DNA of 49,227 bases from positions 1 to 49,227 of the forward strand of contig JAKSBV010000223.1 in the NCBI GenBank assembly GCA_022360955.1, given 5' to 3'. The DNA is from Bacillota bacterium. GTDB lineage: Bacteria > Bacillota > Clostridia > SK-Y3. The position numbers and the translations under genes were made by a program. This document shows positions 21,086 through 30,533 of this stretch, piece after piece (the first letter of the stretch is position 1; each line of letters begins with the position of its first letter). The notes beneath the pieces were generated by a model. It was not told the origin of the DNA. It saw only the letters and a program-made list of their open reading frames with translations, and made no database searches.

Positions 21086-21124
21086 AACCCGGGTTTTATA
21101 GAGTTTTTAAAACTCAATACTATA
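21086..21124 (-). promoter_or_regulatory. Palindromes and -10 box upstream of the locus 2 binding protein
   Basis: Three features are packed before the start: a perfect AACCCGGGTT palindrome (21086-21095), a perfect GAGTTTT/AAAACTC inverted repeat with one central base (21101-21115), and a minus-strand TATAGT (21124-21119) without a recognisable -35. The layout suggests an activator-dependent promoter with a structured 5' end. No protein is assigned to the palindromes. Confidence 0.4.
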
Positions 21125-21188
21125 GTAAGGTTTTTCACATAGGATTTGAATGATGTATTTTTGGATTTCTTGATATTTTCTCTGAATA

Positions 21189-22799
21189 TCAGCATTTCTT
21201 ATATTGGTTAGGGCTAAAGCCGGTTGCTTTTTTAAATACCCTGCTGAAATGTTCAACATTGGCATAACCCACCTTCACGGATATTTCATAGATTTTCATA
21301 TTGGTTGTGGTCAGCAGTTTCTTTGCTCTTTCAATTCGGATATATGTCAAGTATTGTGTAAACGTTTGGCATGTCTTCTTGGTGAAAATGCAGCTGAAAT
21401 GACTTTCGGACAGTCCTACATAATCTCTTACCATTTTTAACGTTATATCATAGGGGTAATGCTTCTTGATAAATTCCTGGGCCCGTGCGACGACACGGCT
21501 TGTTTTGGTATTTCTTTTTTCTTGCAGATATTTTATGACCCACGCGGTGATATTTTTAAGCCATATATGAATTTCCTTATGTGTCTCAAATTGTGCAATT
21601 TTTTCGTAGAAATTAATTTCTTTGCCGAAGACTTCCGGCGTATCTTCACCAATGTCATTTAGAAATTTGATGATAATAAAAATAAGTTCCATATAGCAGG
21701 TATAGATTTTTTCCATTGTATCAAGATTGAAGTTTACAGCAGTATCGAGGAGTTTTTCCAGTTCGTTCAGTGCGGCGGTCTCGTCAGCCTTTTCCAACGC
21801 TGTAATAAAAGCATTTTCCTTACCGATAATGCGCTCATGATTGTTTTGGTCGATTAATTTTACGTCCTCGGGGAAAATAATTCTTCCTTTGCCAAAAATA
21901 AATCTCAGCTTCGTATTCCGTTCCGATTGTTTGAACAATTTTCTTAGATGCTTAAATCCGCTCATTATATTGCTTACGCCCATAGATACATTAATATTTA
22001 CATAGTGTAAAAGCGAATGCTTAATGTTGCCAAGGATTCCGACAATCTTTTTGCGGGCTTGCAGCATACTTGCTTGTTGGAATGACAAAAATATAATATA
22101 CTCTTTTGGAGAAAGAGAGATGGCTTCACCGCTGTCCTCAACAGACAAGACTTGATATATGGCGTTGTTGACAGACGTCGTAAAGTCTTTTAAGCTGTGG
22201 TTGTCATATCTTTGTGCCACAAGCTGATAATCATCTACCCACAAAAAGCAAACTGCTAAGTTTTTAGCGGTAAGTCGAATGCCCAATGTTTGTATTTGCT
22301 TTTTTATATCCCTCATGTTATCGTATGCGATCAATTTTTTTAAAAAGGCATTTTTGGAAGAAGTTGAAATCCTGTTGTTTTGATTGTTGTTCGAGGCGAC
22401 AGCAATATGTTTATTTTCTTTTCTTTGGTTAACAAGGTTATTTAAAAGTTTTAAAATACTTTGAGGTTCCATTTCAGATTTGAGTATATAGTCATTCGCA
22501 CCAAGCTTAAAAGCTTGCCTGACAAGATTATAGTCGTCATAGGCACTGAGGACAATAATATCGTTAGGGGAGTTTCCCAGCTTTATCGCTTCTGCAATGA
22601 AATCCAATCCATTCATCACAGGCATATTGATATCGGTAATAATGATGTCCACATCCGTATGGTCCTTGAGCATATGAAGGGCCTGTTTGCCATTTGAGGC
22701 TTCCAGCTCGAAATGATATCCATAAGCTTTCCAATCAATGAGGGATTTTAATGCCAGTCTGACGATTGGCTCGTCATCTACCACCATGACTTTATACAT
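21189..22799 (-). CDS. YesN-type response regulator (REC + AraC HTH) of sugar locus 2
   Basis: Response regulator of 536 aa. The receiver starts immediately (MYKVMVVDDEP), with phosphoacceptor Asp56 in IIITDINMPVMNG and Lys in DYILKSEME. The last 100 residues form an AraC-type double HTH (ITLKMVRDYVGLSESHFSCIF; IYEISVKVGYANVEHFSRVF). Three in-frame ATG codons occur (22808, 22805, 22799). AGGAGG directly abuts the first and is 9 bp from the third, so 22799 is preferred. The start overlaps the kinase gene by 8 bp. It probably activates the binding-protein promoter next to it, paralleling locus 1. Confidence 0.92.
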   Translation of the reverse strand: MYKVMVVDDEPIVRLALKSLIDWKAYGYHFELEASNGKQALHMLKDHTDVDIIITDINMPVMNGLDFIAEAIKLGNSPNDIIVLSAYDDYNLVRQAFKLGANDYILKSEMEPQSILKLLNNLVNQRKENKHIAVASNNNQNNRISTSSKNAFLKKLIAYDNMRDIKKQIQTLGIRLTAKNLAVCFLWVDDYQLVAQRYDNHSLKDFTTSVNNAIYQVLSVEDSGEAISLSPKEYIIFLSFQQASMLQARKKIVGILGNIKHSLLHYVNINVSMGVSNIMSGFKHLRKLFKQSERNTKLRFIFGKGRIIFPEDVKLIDQNNHERIIGKENAFITALEKADETAALNELEKLLDTAVNFNLDTMEKIYTCYMELIFIIIKFLNDIGEDTPEVFGKEINFYEKIAQFETHKEIHIWLKNITAWVIKYLQEKRNTKTSRVVARAQEFIKKHYPYDITLKMVRDYVGLSESHFSCIFTKKTCQTFTQYLTYIRIERAKKLLTTTNMKIYEISVKVGYANVEHFSRVFKKATGFSPNQYKKC

Positions 22800-24573
22800 T
22801 TTCATCATCCTCCTCGGAAATAATAGGAAGTACGATTTTTACCTTTGTAAATTTTCCGCGGACGCTTTCGATGCCTATTCCGTATTGTTGTCCATGATTT
22901 AACTTTATGCGCATATCCACATTTTTAATGCCGATACGATTAAAACTTTTTTCATGCATATCATCGGACGATAAAAGCCTGTTAATTTGTTCTTGTGTCA
23001 TTCCTACGCCATTATCAGTGATTTCAAATACAACCCTGTCATGAACGAGGCGACCTTTTACATTGATGATGCCTTTTTCCTCCATTTCTTGCATGCCGTG
23101 GAGGATTGCATTTTCTACGAGGGGCTGCAAAATCAGCTTCAACATATGCAATGTTTTTATTTCTTCTTTCACTTGGAATATGACGTCAAATTGATCCCCA
23201 TACCGGACTTTCATCAAGTAAATGTAGTTTTTGAGATTATCCAATTCCTGTTCAATGGTCGTTAAAGAATTACTTTTGCTGAGCGAATCAGAGAGAAGCT
23301 TCATAAATGCTTCCGTCATATTTTTGATACTATCCACCTTGGCAATCATGGCCATTAAGCGGATGGAATTTAATGTATTGTTTATAAAATGGGGATTGAT
23401 CTGAAACTGCAATGCTTCAATTTCTGCTTTGCTTCTTTCTCGCTCCTTTAAATTTTTTTCTTTGATTAAATTCTTTATTTTGCGTACCATGTTGTTGAAA
23501 GAGTTTCCCAATTCATAGATTTCATCGTGACTTTTCATTTCAACATATGTGTCAAAATTTCCTTTTTCAACGACTTTCATTTTATTGATTAGATATTTAA
23601 TGGGTAAAATGATGTCTTTAAAAAACACAGTAGAAAATATAAAAAATAAAATAGTAATTAATAAAAAGAATGCGATTGCCTTTTTCATCACGTTTTCCGC
23701 ATCTCGGGTCAAATCCGTATAGTCTATTAAATTGATTAATTTCCATCCTGTGTTCGGTATGGTATATGACGTAATAAATACTTTATGATTATCGATGTTC
23801 TCGATAAAGGAATGATAATCACTTTGAGATAATTTTTTTTCATAAGAAAATTCTTCAATACTTTTGCCTAATAATGTTGCATTGTTTGCCCCCATTATTC
23901 GGCCTTGGGTATCTAAAATCATTATTTCTCCTATACGATTGAGCCTTAATCCGGAATAAAGCTTTGTAAAGATGTTTGTGCGGAAGGCGAAATAGATCAT
24001 TTCCACATCATTTCTATATTCAGAGATGCCGGGGCTGATGGCCACAGAAAGGGTATAGGTATATTGTGAGTTGTATGTAAAGCTTTTTAGAGAACCGAGG
24101 ATATTCGTTTTCCCCTTATTACGAATCGCTTTACGATACCATTCCATCTTTCTCATTTTATGGTCGGTGATATTAGGGGCATTTTTATAGTCAAAAAAGC
24201 CTTCATCTTTGAAAAAAAATATAACCGATTCTACAGTATTGAGGTGATTAAATAAATAATTCAATTTTGCGTTGACTGTCTTTGAGATGTCGAGCTTTAG
24301 ACTATGATCTTGCGTACGGTTCAACTGTGTTAACAATTCAAGAAGTTCATCGTCGTTTGAAACAGTAGCTGCGCTCAGGGAGATTCTTTTTCCCTCATTT
24401 TCGATGCCTATTGCGATTTGCTCCAAGGCCTGCAATATTCTATCGGAAGCATTCTTGAGAATGATGTCGCGATAAATGGCATTCAAGAGGATATTGATAC
24501 TGAATATGGGGAGTACGATAATAAAAATAAATGCTGTAAGGTATTTGTGAACAATGCTCTTCTGACCAAACAT
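22792..24573 (-). CDS. YesM-type sensor histidine kinase of sugar locus 2
   Basis: Membrane sensor kinase of about 593 aa. First membrane helix YLTAFIFIIVLPIFSINILL, an extracellular sensor domain of about 250 residues (ending TSYTIPNTGWKLINLIDYTD, a Cache-like signature), second helix AIAFFLLITILFFIFSTVFF, HAMP (ILPIKYLINKM, HDEIYELGNSFN), a kinase block with phosphoacceptor near His395 (QFQINPHFINNTLNSI), and an ATPase domain (LVENAILHG, DNGVGMT, IGIKNVDMRIKL). ATG 24573 has GGGGGA 6 bp upstream; an in-frame ATG at 24711 would add 46 residues overlapping the tex promoter and is rejected. A sigma-A promoter lies at 24604-24632. Confidence 0.93.
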   Translation of the reverse strand: MFGQKSIVHKYLTAFIFIIVLPIFSINILLNAIYRDIILKNASDRILQALEQIAIGIENEGKRISLSAATVSNDDELLELLTQLNRTQDHSLKLDISKTVNAKLNYLFNHLNTVESVIFFFKDEGFFDYKNAPNITDHKMRKMEWYRKAIRNKGKTNILGSLKSFTYNSQYTYTLSVAISPGISEYRNDVEMIYFAFRTNIFTKLYSGLRLNRIGEIMILDTQGRIMGANNATLLGKSIEEFSYEKKLSQSDYHSFIENIDNHKVFITSYTIPNTGWKLINLIDYTDLTRDAENVMKKAIAFFLLITILFFIFSTVFFKDIILPIKYLINKMKVVEKGNFDTYVEMKSHDEIYELGNSFNNMVRKIKNLIKEKNLKERERSKAEIEALQFQINPHFINNTLNSIRLMAMIAKVDSIKNMTEAFMKLLSDSLSKSNSLTTIEQELDNLKNYIYLMKVRYGDQFDVIFQVKEEIKTLHMLKLILQPLVENAILHGMQEMEEKGIINVKGRLVHDRVVFEITDNGVGMTQEQINRLLSSDDMHEKSFNRIGIKNVDMRIKLNHGQQYGIGIESVRGKFTKVKIVLPIISEEDDENV

Positions 24574-24603
24574 AATGATTCCCCCACTTGTATATATATT
24601 CTT

Positions 24604-24632
24604 ATTATAATATATACTGCGGCAGATAGCAA
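24604..24632 (-). promoter_or_regulatory. Sigma-A promoter of sugar locus 2
   Basis: On the minus strand TTGCTA (24632-24627) and a perfect TATAAT (24609-24604) are spaced by 17 bp. It drives the kinase/regulator pair, back to back with the tex promoter. Confidence 0.75.
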
Positions 24633-24644
24633 AAGGAGTTATTC

Positions 24645-24674
24645 TTGCAATTTTTGTCTTTCTATTAGTATAAT
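24645..24674 (+). promoter_or_regulatory. Sigma-A promoter of tex
   Basis: TTGCAA (24645-24650) and a perfect TATAAT (24669-24674) are spaced by 18 bp, 35 bp before the tex start. Confidence 0.7.
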
Positions 24675-24709
24675 AGAGACAGTACAAACGAAACGGAGGC
24701 ATGACATAC

Positions 24710-26860
24710 ATGGATGCTATTTTACAAAAACTGCAGAGAGAATTTGATCTAAAAACCTTTCAGGTGGAAAATACGGTGAAATTAATTGATGCAGGCAATA
24801 CTATTCCTTTTATTGCTAGGTATCGGAAGGAAATGACCGGGGAATTGGATGACCAGGTTTTAAGAGCATTTTATGATCGGCTGACATACTTAAGGAATGT
24901 TGCAGCACGAAAGGAAGAGGTGCGGAGATTAATCGACGAACAGGACAAGCTTACCGCTGAGATTGCAGAGAGTATTGTAAAGGCCGAGACCTTGCAGGAG
25001 ATTGAAGACATTTACAGACCGTTTCGACCTAAGAGACGAACGAGAGCCACCGTGGCAAAGGAAAAAGGCTTGGAGCCTCTTGCGGAGATTTTGCTGGCAC
25101 AGGCGTTGTATGAAGGGGACATTAACGCTATTGCACAGCCCTATGTTGACGAAGAGAAAGAAGTCAATTCCATTGAAGACGCACTTAATGGCGCAATGGA
25201 TATTATTGCGGAAGTGATTTCCGATACGGCAGCGTACCGTAAGGCGATCAGAGACATGACATTTAAATACGGTATACTGGTATCGAAGGCAGCGAAAGAG
25301 GAACAATCGGTTTATGATATGTACTATGATTTTAAAGAGCCTGTTGCTAAGATTGCCAAGCACCGCTTACTGGCGATAAATCGCGGAGAAAAAGAAGAAT
25401 TCCTGAAAGTTTCGATAGAGGCTGCCGAGGAAAAAATGATAGACTATTTATTCAAACAAATGTTACCGGAGCCAAAAAGCATCACGACGGAATATGTGGC
25501 AAGAGCAGCGGAAGATGCCTATAAACGCTTGATACAACCATCCATCGAAAGAGAGATCAGAAATGAACTGACAGAGGGCGCCGAAGAGCAGGCGATCAAA
25601 GTTTTTGCCGCGAATCTCAAAAATTTACTGATGCAGCCTCCTGTAAAAGGAAAAGTTGTTTTAGGGTTAGACCCTGCTTACAGAACAGGTTGTAAAATAG
25701 CGGTTGTAGACGAAACGGGAAAAGTACTGGAGACAACTGTTGTTTATCCTACGCCGCCGCAGAAAAAGGTTGAAGAAGCAAAAGAAAAATTGAAAGATTT
25801 GATTCGGCGATATGAGGTGGATATGATTGCCATCGGCAACGGAACGGCTTCAAAAGAATCGGAGATATTTACCGCAGATTTGATTAAGGAATTGGGACGG
25901 GAAGTGTACTATATGGTTGTCAGTGAGGCAGGTGCCTCGGTATATTCGGCTTCCAAGCTGGGGGCGGAGGAGTTTCCCGATTTCGACGTTGCGCTCCGGA
26001 GTGCGGTTTCGATTGCGAGAAGGCTGCAAGACCCGTTGGCGGAACTGGTGAAGATTGATCCGAAGGCGATCGGGGTAGGGCAATACCAGCATGATATGAA
26101 CCAAAAACGATTGGGAGAATCACTGGGAGGAGTTGTAGAAGATGGCGTAAACAGCGTAGGCGTGGATTTAAACACGGCTTCCCCGTCCTTATTGCAGTAT
26201 GTGGCAGGGGTGAGCGGGACGGTGGCCAAAAATATTGTTGCGTACAGGGAAGAAAACGGTAAATTTGAGAATCGAAAACAACTCCTGAAAGTGAAAAAAC
26301 TGGGCCCGAAAGCCTTTGAACAGTGCGCCGGTTTCTTGAGAATTCCTGAAGGGGAAAATCTGCTGGACAATACGTCGGTGCATCCCGAATCCTATCAAGC
26401 AGCGGAGAAGCTGTTGGAAATGACGGAGTATACGCTGTCGGACGTAAGAACCCACAACTTGCATGCATTAAAGGATAGGGTGGCGGGAGCGGATCAAAAG
26501 CAGCTGACCGATGCACTGGGGATCGGGCTGCCTACATTGCGGGATATCGTCAATGAGCTGTTGAAGCCGGGACGTGATCCCAGGGATGAACTTCCGAAAC
26601 CCATACTGCAGAGTGAGGTGATGCACCTGGAGGATTTAAAGCCGGATATGGTCTTAACCGGTACAATAAGAAACGTGATTGATTTTGGTGCATTTGTGGA
26701 TATCGGTGTCCACCAGGACGGGTTGGTACATATTTCACAGCTCAGTGATCGGTATGTGAAGCATCCCATGGATGTCGTATCCCTGGGGGATATCGTGAAA
26801 GTAAAGGTATTGGATGTGGATGTGAAGAGAAAGAGAATATCGCTGACGATGAAGTTTTGA
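24710..26860 (+). CDS. tex: Tex-like RNA-binding transcription accessory protein
   Basis: Cytoplasmic nucleic-acid-binding protein of 716 aa, near the usual Tex length. Order: helical Tex N-domain (VKLIDAGNTIPFIARYRKEMTG; LQEIEDIYRPFRPKRRTRA), YqgF/RNase H-like core (VVLGLDPAYRTGCKIAVVD; IAIGNGTASKESE; VYSASKLGAEEFPD), helix-hairpin-helix repeats (VGVDLNTASPSLLQYVAGVS; KKLGPKAFEQCAGF), and a C-terminal S1 domain (GTIRNVIDFGAFVDIGVHQDG, VHISQLSDRYV). ATG 24710 is preferred because GGAGG is 10 bp upstream and the protein then begins MDAILQKLQREF, as in homologues; ATG 24701 lies almost against the site. It is monocistronic, with its own promoter, and is followed by repeats. Confidence 0.96.
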   Translation: MDAILQKLQREFDLKTFQVENTVKLIDAGNTIPFIARYRKEMTGELDDQVLRAFYDRLTYLRNVAARKEEVRRLIDEQDKLTAEIAESIVKAETLQEIEDIYRPFRPKRRTRATVAKEKGLEPLAEILLAQALYEGDINAIAQPYVDEEKEVNSIEDALNGAMDIIAEVISDTAAYRKAIRDMTFKYGILVSKAAKEEQSVYDMYYDFKEPVAKIAKHRLLAINRGEKEEFLKVSIEAAEEKMIDYLFKQMLPEPKSITTEYVARAAEDAYKRLIQPSIEREIRNELTEGAEEQAIKVFAANLKNLLMQPPVKGKVVLGLDPAYRTGCKIAVVDETGKVLETTVVYPTPPQKKVEEAKEKLKDLIRRYEVDMIAIGNGTASKESEIFTADLIKELGREVYYMVVSEAGASVYSASKLGAEEFPDFDVALRSAVSIARRLQDPLAELVKIDPKAIGVGQYQHDMNQKRLGESLGGVVEDGVNSVGVDLNTASPSLLQYVAGVSGTVAKNIVAYREENGKFENRKQLLKVKKLGPKAFEQCAGFLRIPEGENLLDNTSVHPESYQAAEKLLEMTEYTLSDVRTHNLHALKDRVAGADQKQLTDALGIGLPTLRDIVNELLKPGRDPRDELPKPILQSEVMHLEDLKPDMVLTGTIRNVIDFGAFVDIGVHQDGLVHISQLSDRYVKHPMDVVSLGDIVKVKVLDVDVKRKRISLTMKF

Positions 26861-26909
26861 TTAATGAAGAATGATTAATGAAGAATTAAGAATTAAGAAT
26901 GAATAGTGA
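26861..26909. repeat. Degenerate heptanucleotide array
   Basis: Seven in-phase 7-bp units built from ttaatga, agaatga and agaatta begin at the first base after the tex stop codon. Confidence 0.75.
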
Positions 26910-26929
26910 CGTTAATTAAGGCGACTTGT

Positions 26930-26978
26930 GGACGGTTGCTCTGTCCCGTGTGCTTTTTATGGGACGGAGGGACCGTCC
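26930..26978. repeat. GGACGGT-type inverted repeat
   Basis: GGACGGTTGCTCTGTCCC (26930-26947) and GGGACGGAGGGACCGTCC (26961-26978) are reverse complements at 15 of 18 positions around a 13-nt spacer. It lies between the convergent tex and spoVB genes. I recall similar GGGACGGT-CCGTCCC repeats scattered in other clostridial genomes. There is no T-run, so it is not a standard terminator. Confidence 0.7.
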
Positions 26979-27032
26979 CCGTGTATCGTTCCTGAATGGG
27001 TATCTAAAATGTTTATCGTGAACGGTAAGTAA

Positions 27033-27067
27033 TACGTTCTCAACGCTCAGCCCTCAACCCTGAACGT
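27033..27067. repeat. Degenerate heptanucleotide array
   Basis: Five in-phase 7-bp units around tcaaccc and tcagccc lie just downstream of spoVB. Their complement resembles the units at 35423-35450. Confidence 0.65.
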
Positions 27068-27080
27068 TGTGTCTTCCTAT

Positions 27081-28634
27081 TTACCTGCCGGATAGTTTTT
27101 TCCGTACTTCTTTGATGAGCCAGAAGGGGATGCTGCCCAGTGCGAGCAGTGTAAAGGCCAATACGGTGAAGCCGACCGGGAGGGCAATCGCCAGAGAGAG
27201 GGTGTAGGAGAAGCCTAGTCGCATAAGCAAAATGAAGAGAAGGCGTATCGCTAGTGCCATTAAACAAGAGGCGGAGGCGGGCTTTACAATCCATTTGTTC
27301 CATTGAAAAGGAAGCTTGGCGATTCGGATTACCGCGGTCAAATTAAGGGAGGCTACAAGGATACCGCTTAGGATAAATCCGATGATAAATCCATAGATGC
27401 CGAAAGCAGGATCGGCTACTAAAAAATAGGTACAGCCCAGTTGGACCAAACCGCCGATAATAAAGTGCACGGCGGCCCGGTTCTGTTTGCCCAGCCCATT
27501 CAAAATGCTGCTCAAATTATGCTGGAGACAGATAAAAATAATGGACCATGCCAAGGGTATAAGGTAGTTGCCTACGGCAGGCTGCCTATAGAGGGCAAGC
27601 CCAATAGGAGCGCCTAGAGAAATGAAAAGTCCCATGCAAGGCAATGCAGTGAGACAGGTAATAAAAATGCTCTTTGAGATCTTATCCCGGATCATGGTCC
27701 AGTTTTTGAGCATCACATTTTCCGAAAGGTTCGGGATGATGATGACCGATAAAGCGCTGATTAAGGTGAAGGGCAGGAATAATAAAGGCATCACCATACC
27801 GCTAATAATGCCGAATGTTCCGATCGCTTCATGCTGGGGCATCCCGCCGACCATGAGCCGTTGAGGGATGAGAATGGAGTTAGCGGACATCATCAAAGCG
27901 GAAATAAGCCGTGTGAGCGTAACGGGAACCGCAATGAGAAAAATTTGTTTGGATAGCATCATATTAGAAGGCGTTGCCGCAGAGGCATATTTTTTTGCTA
28001 TATGTTTATGATAGCGGGTGTGCAAATATAATAAACTGCACAATTCTCCAATTACCATACAGAGTACGACGACAGTGGCCGAAGCCTCGGTGCCCAGTGA
28101 CGGAAAGCTCAGTAAAATACCGGTTACAAGCATGATGCGTATGATTTGCTCTATAATTTCACTGAAAGCCGAAGGATGAATGTTTTTTAACCCGTAAAAA
28201 TATCCTTTGAAAATAGCACTGCATCCTGCAATAAAAATACTAGGAAAAAAAACCATAAGCGGGATGCGGGTTCTGGCATCGTGTAAAACATTGGCCGCAA
28301 TTGTGTCTGCGTTTAATAGAATCAACCCGGATAGAAAAAATGCTATGAACGTTACAAGTAAAAGGGCGATCCGAACTACTCGTCTAACGCCTTGTTCGTC
28401 GTTGATGGCTTTTCGTTGTGCAACAATACGAGAGACTGCAATGGGAATACCCGATGCAGTTAATGTTACCGTAATCATATAAACAGGGAAGATTAATTGT
28501 ATTAGCCCCATACCCTGCGGGCCGATCATTCTGCTTAAAAAAATGCGGTATATAAATCCTAGGAAACGGACAATAAAGTTTGCAGCCGTTAAAATAAGCG
28601 TACCGTATAATAGCGATTTAGTATTGAATTTCAT
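27081..28634 (-). CDS. spoVB: SpoVB/MurJ-like polysaccharide flippase
   Basis: Integral membrane protein of 517 aa from the MOP/MATE-like flippase superfamily, with about 14 membrane helices. SpoVB proteins help build the spore cortex, probably by moving lipid-linked precursors across the forespore membrane. The N-terminus (GTLILTAANFIVRFLGFIYRIFLSR, then GLIQLIFPVY) and the block FKGYFYGLKNIHPSAFSEIIEQ are characteristic of SpoVB. ATG 28634 follows a G-rich stretch (GGGGGATGGGTC). It is convergent with tex and divergent from the chemoreceptor. The C-terminus ends in basic residues (KKLSGR). A vegetative lipid II flippase is the alternative; the sporulation assignment is by similarity. Confidence 0.88.
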   Translation of the reverse strand: MKFNTKSLLYGTLILTAANFIVRFLGFIYRIFLSRMIGPQGMGLIQLIFPVYMITVTLTASGIPIAVSRIVAQRKAINDEQGVRRVVRIALLLVTFIAFFLSGLILLNADTIAANVLHDARTRIPLMVFFPSIFIAGCSAIFKGYFYGLKNIHPSAFSEIIEQIIRIMLVTGILLSFPSLGTEASATVVVLCMVIGELCSLLYLHTRYHKHIAKKYASAATPSNMMLSKQIFLIAVPVTLTRLISALMMSANSILIPQRLMVGGMPQHEAIGTFGIISGMVMPLLFLPFTLISALSVIIIPNLSENVMLKNWTMIRDKISKSIFITCLTALPCMGLFISLGAPIGLALYRQPAVGNYLIPLAWSIIFICLQHNLSSILNGLGKQNRAAVHFIIGGLVQLGCTYFLVADPAFGIYGFIIGFILSGILVASLNLTAVIRIAKLPFQWNKWIVKPASASCLMALAIRLLFILLMRLGFSYTLSLAIALPVGFTVLAFTLLALGSIPFWLIKEVRKKLSGR

Positions 28635-28806
28635 GACCCATCCCCCGATGCTAAAGGTTATTGTTAAATCTTATTCATGCAATTGGGATAGTAGAAGTAG
28701 AGATAGCGCACTTTGTGATTTACAAGAAGTTAACAAATCCTTTGTTTGTATGATAATGCCCATGGGTATATAACAAATAGATTATATTATAGGGTGGGGG
28801 GGTATT

Positions 28807-30276
28807 ATGTTTAAATCAATATTCAGTGAAGCGGCAGTTCCCAAGGAACTTATTACTAAAATCATCGCAGGTCAGCCGATAGATGCCGGCAAATATATGC
28901 GGAAGTATGGGTCCAATGCCCACGTAAAACCTTTGTTGGACGCCTTTCAAACGGACAGGCAGGCCCATGAGCAGGTTAAGGATTTGATCAGGAACAATCT
29001 TCAGCTTGCTACGGAAATAAGTAGTTTTGATTTGCAGCTCTTTTATTATAGTGGGCAGGTGGATGATATTACAGGGCGGCTGAAGCACATATCTTCCGGG
29101 GCGTTCCAGGTTTTTGAAGAAACGAGTGCCGCTATGCAGCAGGTCTCCCAGGTGATGACCGAGCATACGGAGGCCCTTCAGGATATAGCCCGCAGAGTAA
29201 GTGATATTAGCGATAATACGAATCAAAGCAATAACATCACCGAAGAGGCAACGGGGATTGCCAAACAATTAAAAGAAAATTCCGTCCATATGCGTCGTGA
29301 CATAGATGGCTTATTTGATGCACTGGCCAAGATGCAAGACACCGTGGAAGGAATCAGTCAGATTGCCGGTCAAACAAACCTTTTGGCCCTTAATGCTTCA
29401 ATAGAAGCAGCGCGGGCCGGAGAAAGCGGTAAAGGATTTGCCGTGGTTGCAGAAGAAGTCAGAAAGCTTTCGGAAGCGACAAAGGAACTTTTAGGCTCCA
29501 TGAAAGAACTGGTCAATGAAATTAAGATATCTTCCGAGAAAACCTCTGTCAGCGTTGATGAAACCGTTCAAGGGGTAAAGCGAGTTGATGTGATGATTGC
29601 GTCAATTGATAAGATTACAAAAGAAAATGCCGGCGCAGTGAGCAGCATAGATGAAAATTTAAAAGAGGTAGCTGCGTATTCGGAAGAAATTAATGCTTCT
29701 TCGGAACAGGTAGCCAGTGCCATGGAAGATACGGCTTCCGATGTGGAAAATGTTGCACAACTAACGGAAAGCATGAGTATGGTGTCACAAAAACTGGTTG
29801 AAACAGGAAAATCAATGGAAAGTATTGAAGAAAAGCTTGACAGCGTCAATCATACCAGCGGACAATTGGCAAGCAACAAATTGTACAAGCTTACCAACGA
29901 GGATTTTATAACCAATATAAACATGGCAATCGAAGCACATAAAAAGTGGGTACGATCTTTGCAAAGCATGGCGGCAGATATGGACGTTCGGCCCATACAG
30001 ACGAATGATCATAAATGCAGGTTCGGGCATTTTTATTATGCCTTGTCACCATCGGAACCTGGAGTCTTGAACATATGGCGTCATGTAGAAGAGTATCATT
30101 CCGATTTACATAGAACGGCAGAGGTTGTCATAGACTTCATCAAACAGGGCAATCGAGAGGAAGCAGCGAAACATGTGGCCAAAGCAGAGCAGCTCTCGGT
30201 GAAAATGATCGGTATGTTTACCGCAATGATTGAAAAGGTAAATCAATTGTCACTTGACGGCACGTTGGTTTTTTGA
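28807..30276 (+). CDS. Soluble methyl-accepting chemoreceptor with C-terminal CZB domain
   Basis: Cytoplasmic chemoreceptor of 489 aa with no membrane helix. Residues 1-80 are a short helical region of unknown type. A long coiled coil (about 95-360) carries the signalling hairpin tip [20 protein letters not shown], then [19 protein letters not shown], which binds CheA/CheW. The C-terminal 110 residues fit a CZB zinc-binding domain: AHKKWVRSL, then [11 protein letters not shown], then [10 protein letters not shown], supplying the expected three His and one Cys. CZB receptors are known to sense zinc-dependent signals such as hypochlorous acid in other bacteria; the ligand here is not known. No other chemotaxis gene is in the window. 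The start follows GGGTGGGGGGG. Confidence 0.9.
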   Translation: MFKSIFSEAAVPKELITKIIAGQPIDAGKYMRKYGSNAHVKPLLDAFQTDRQAHEQVKDLIRNNLQLATEISSFDLQLFYYSGQVDDITGRLKHISSGAFQVFEETSAAMQQVSQVMTEHTEALQDIARRVSDISDNTNQSNNITEEATGIAKQLKENSVHMRRDIDGLFDALAKMQDTVEGISQIAGQTNLLALNASIEAARAGESGKGFAVVAEEVRKLSEATKELLGSMKELVNEIKISSEKTSVSVDETVQGVKRVDVMIASIDKITKENAGAVSSIDENLKEVAAYSEEINASSEQVASAMEDTASDVENVAQLTESMSMVSQKLVETGKSMESIEEKLDSVNHTSGQLASNKLYKLTNEDFITNINMAIEAHKKWVRSLQSMAADMDVRPIQTNDHKCRFGHFYYALSPSEPGVLNIWRHVEEYHSDLHRTAEVVIDFIKQGNREEAAKHVAKAEQLSVKMIGMFTAMIEKVNQLSLDGTLVF

Positions 30277-30440
30277 CAGATGATCCGCAAGCGGCGGAGA
30301 ATAGAGGAACAGAGGGAGAAGCACATTTGGTAATCATTTCATATTTACATAAGGGCTGCTATATGTTAGGATATAAGCTATAATTACTACGGTAGTTAGA
30401 CAGCTTTTAAACGACTTGATTGTGTCTTGACAATAGCTAG

Positions 30441-30491
30441 AGACAGAACAATATTTTGTACATAAATACATATATTGATCTGTCTTTTTTT
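30441..30491 (+). terminator. Rho-independent terminator downstream of the chemoreceptor
   Basis: AGACAGAACAATAT (30441-30454) pairs with ATATTGATCTGTCT (30472-30485) at 13 of 14 positions and is followed by a run of seven T. It lies 165 bp after the chemoreceptor stop, so it could also end a short RNA from the intergenic region. Confidence 0.8.
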
Positions 30492-30533
30492 GCACATTTA
30501 CAAGCTTTATGTAAACTCAGTCTATTGTGCAAG

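Noticed and set aside
24574-24711. N-terminal extension of the locus 2 kinase to ATG 24711
   Set aside because: It would cover the kinase's own promoter and the tex promoter; ATG 24573 has a proper ribosome site and starts just before the first membrane helix.
25909-26516. Several 150-200 aa minus-strand frames opposite tex
   Set aside because: Antisense shadows, Pro/Ser-rich, without ribosome sites.
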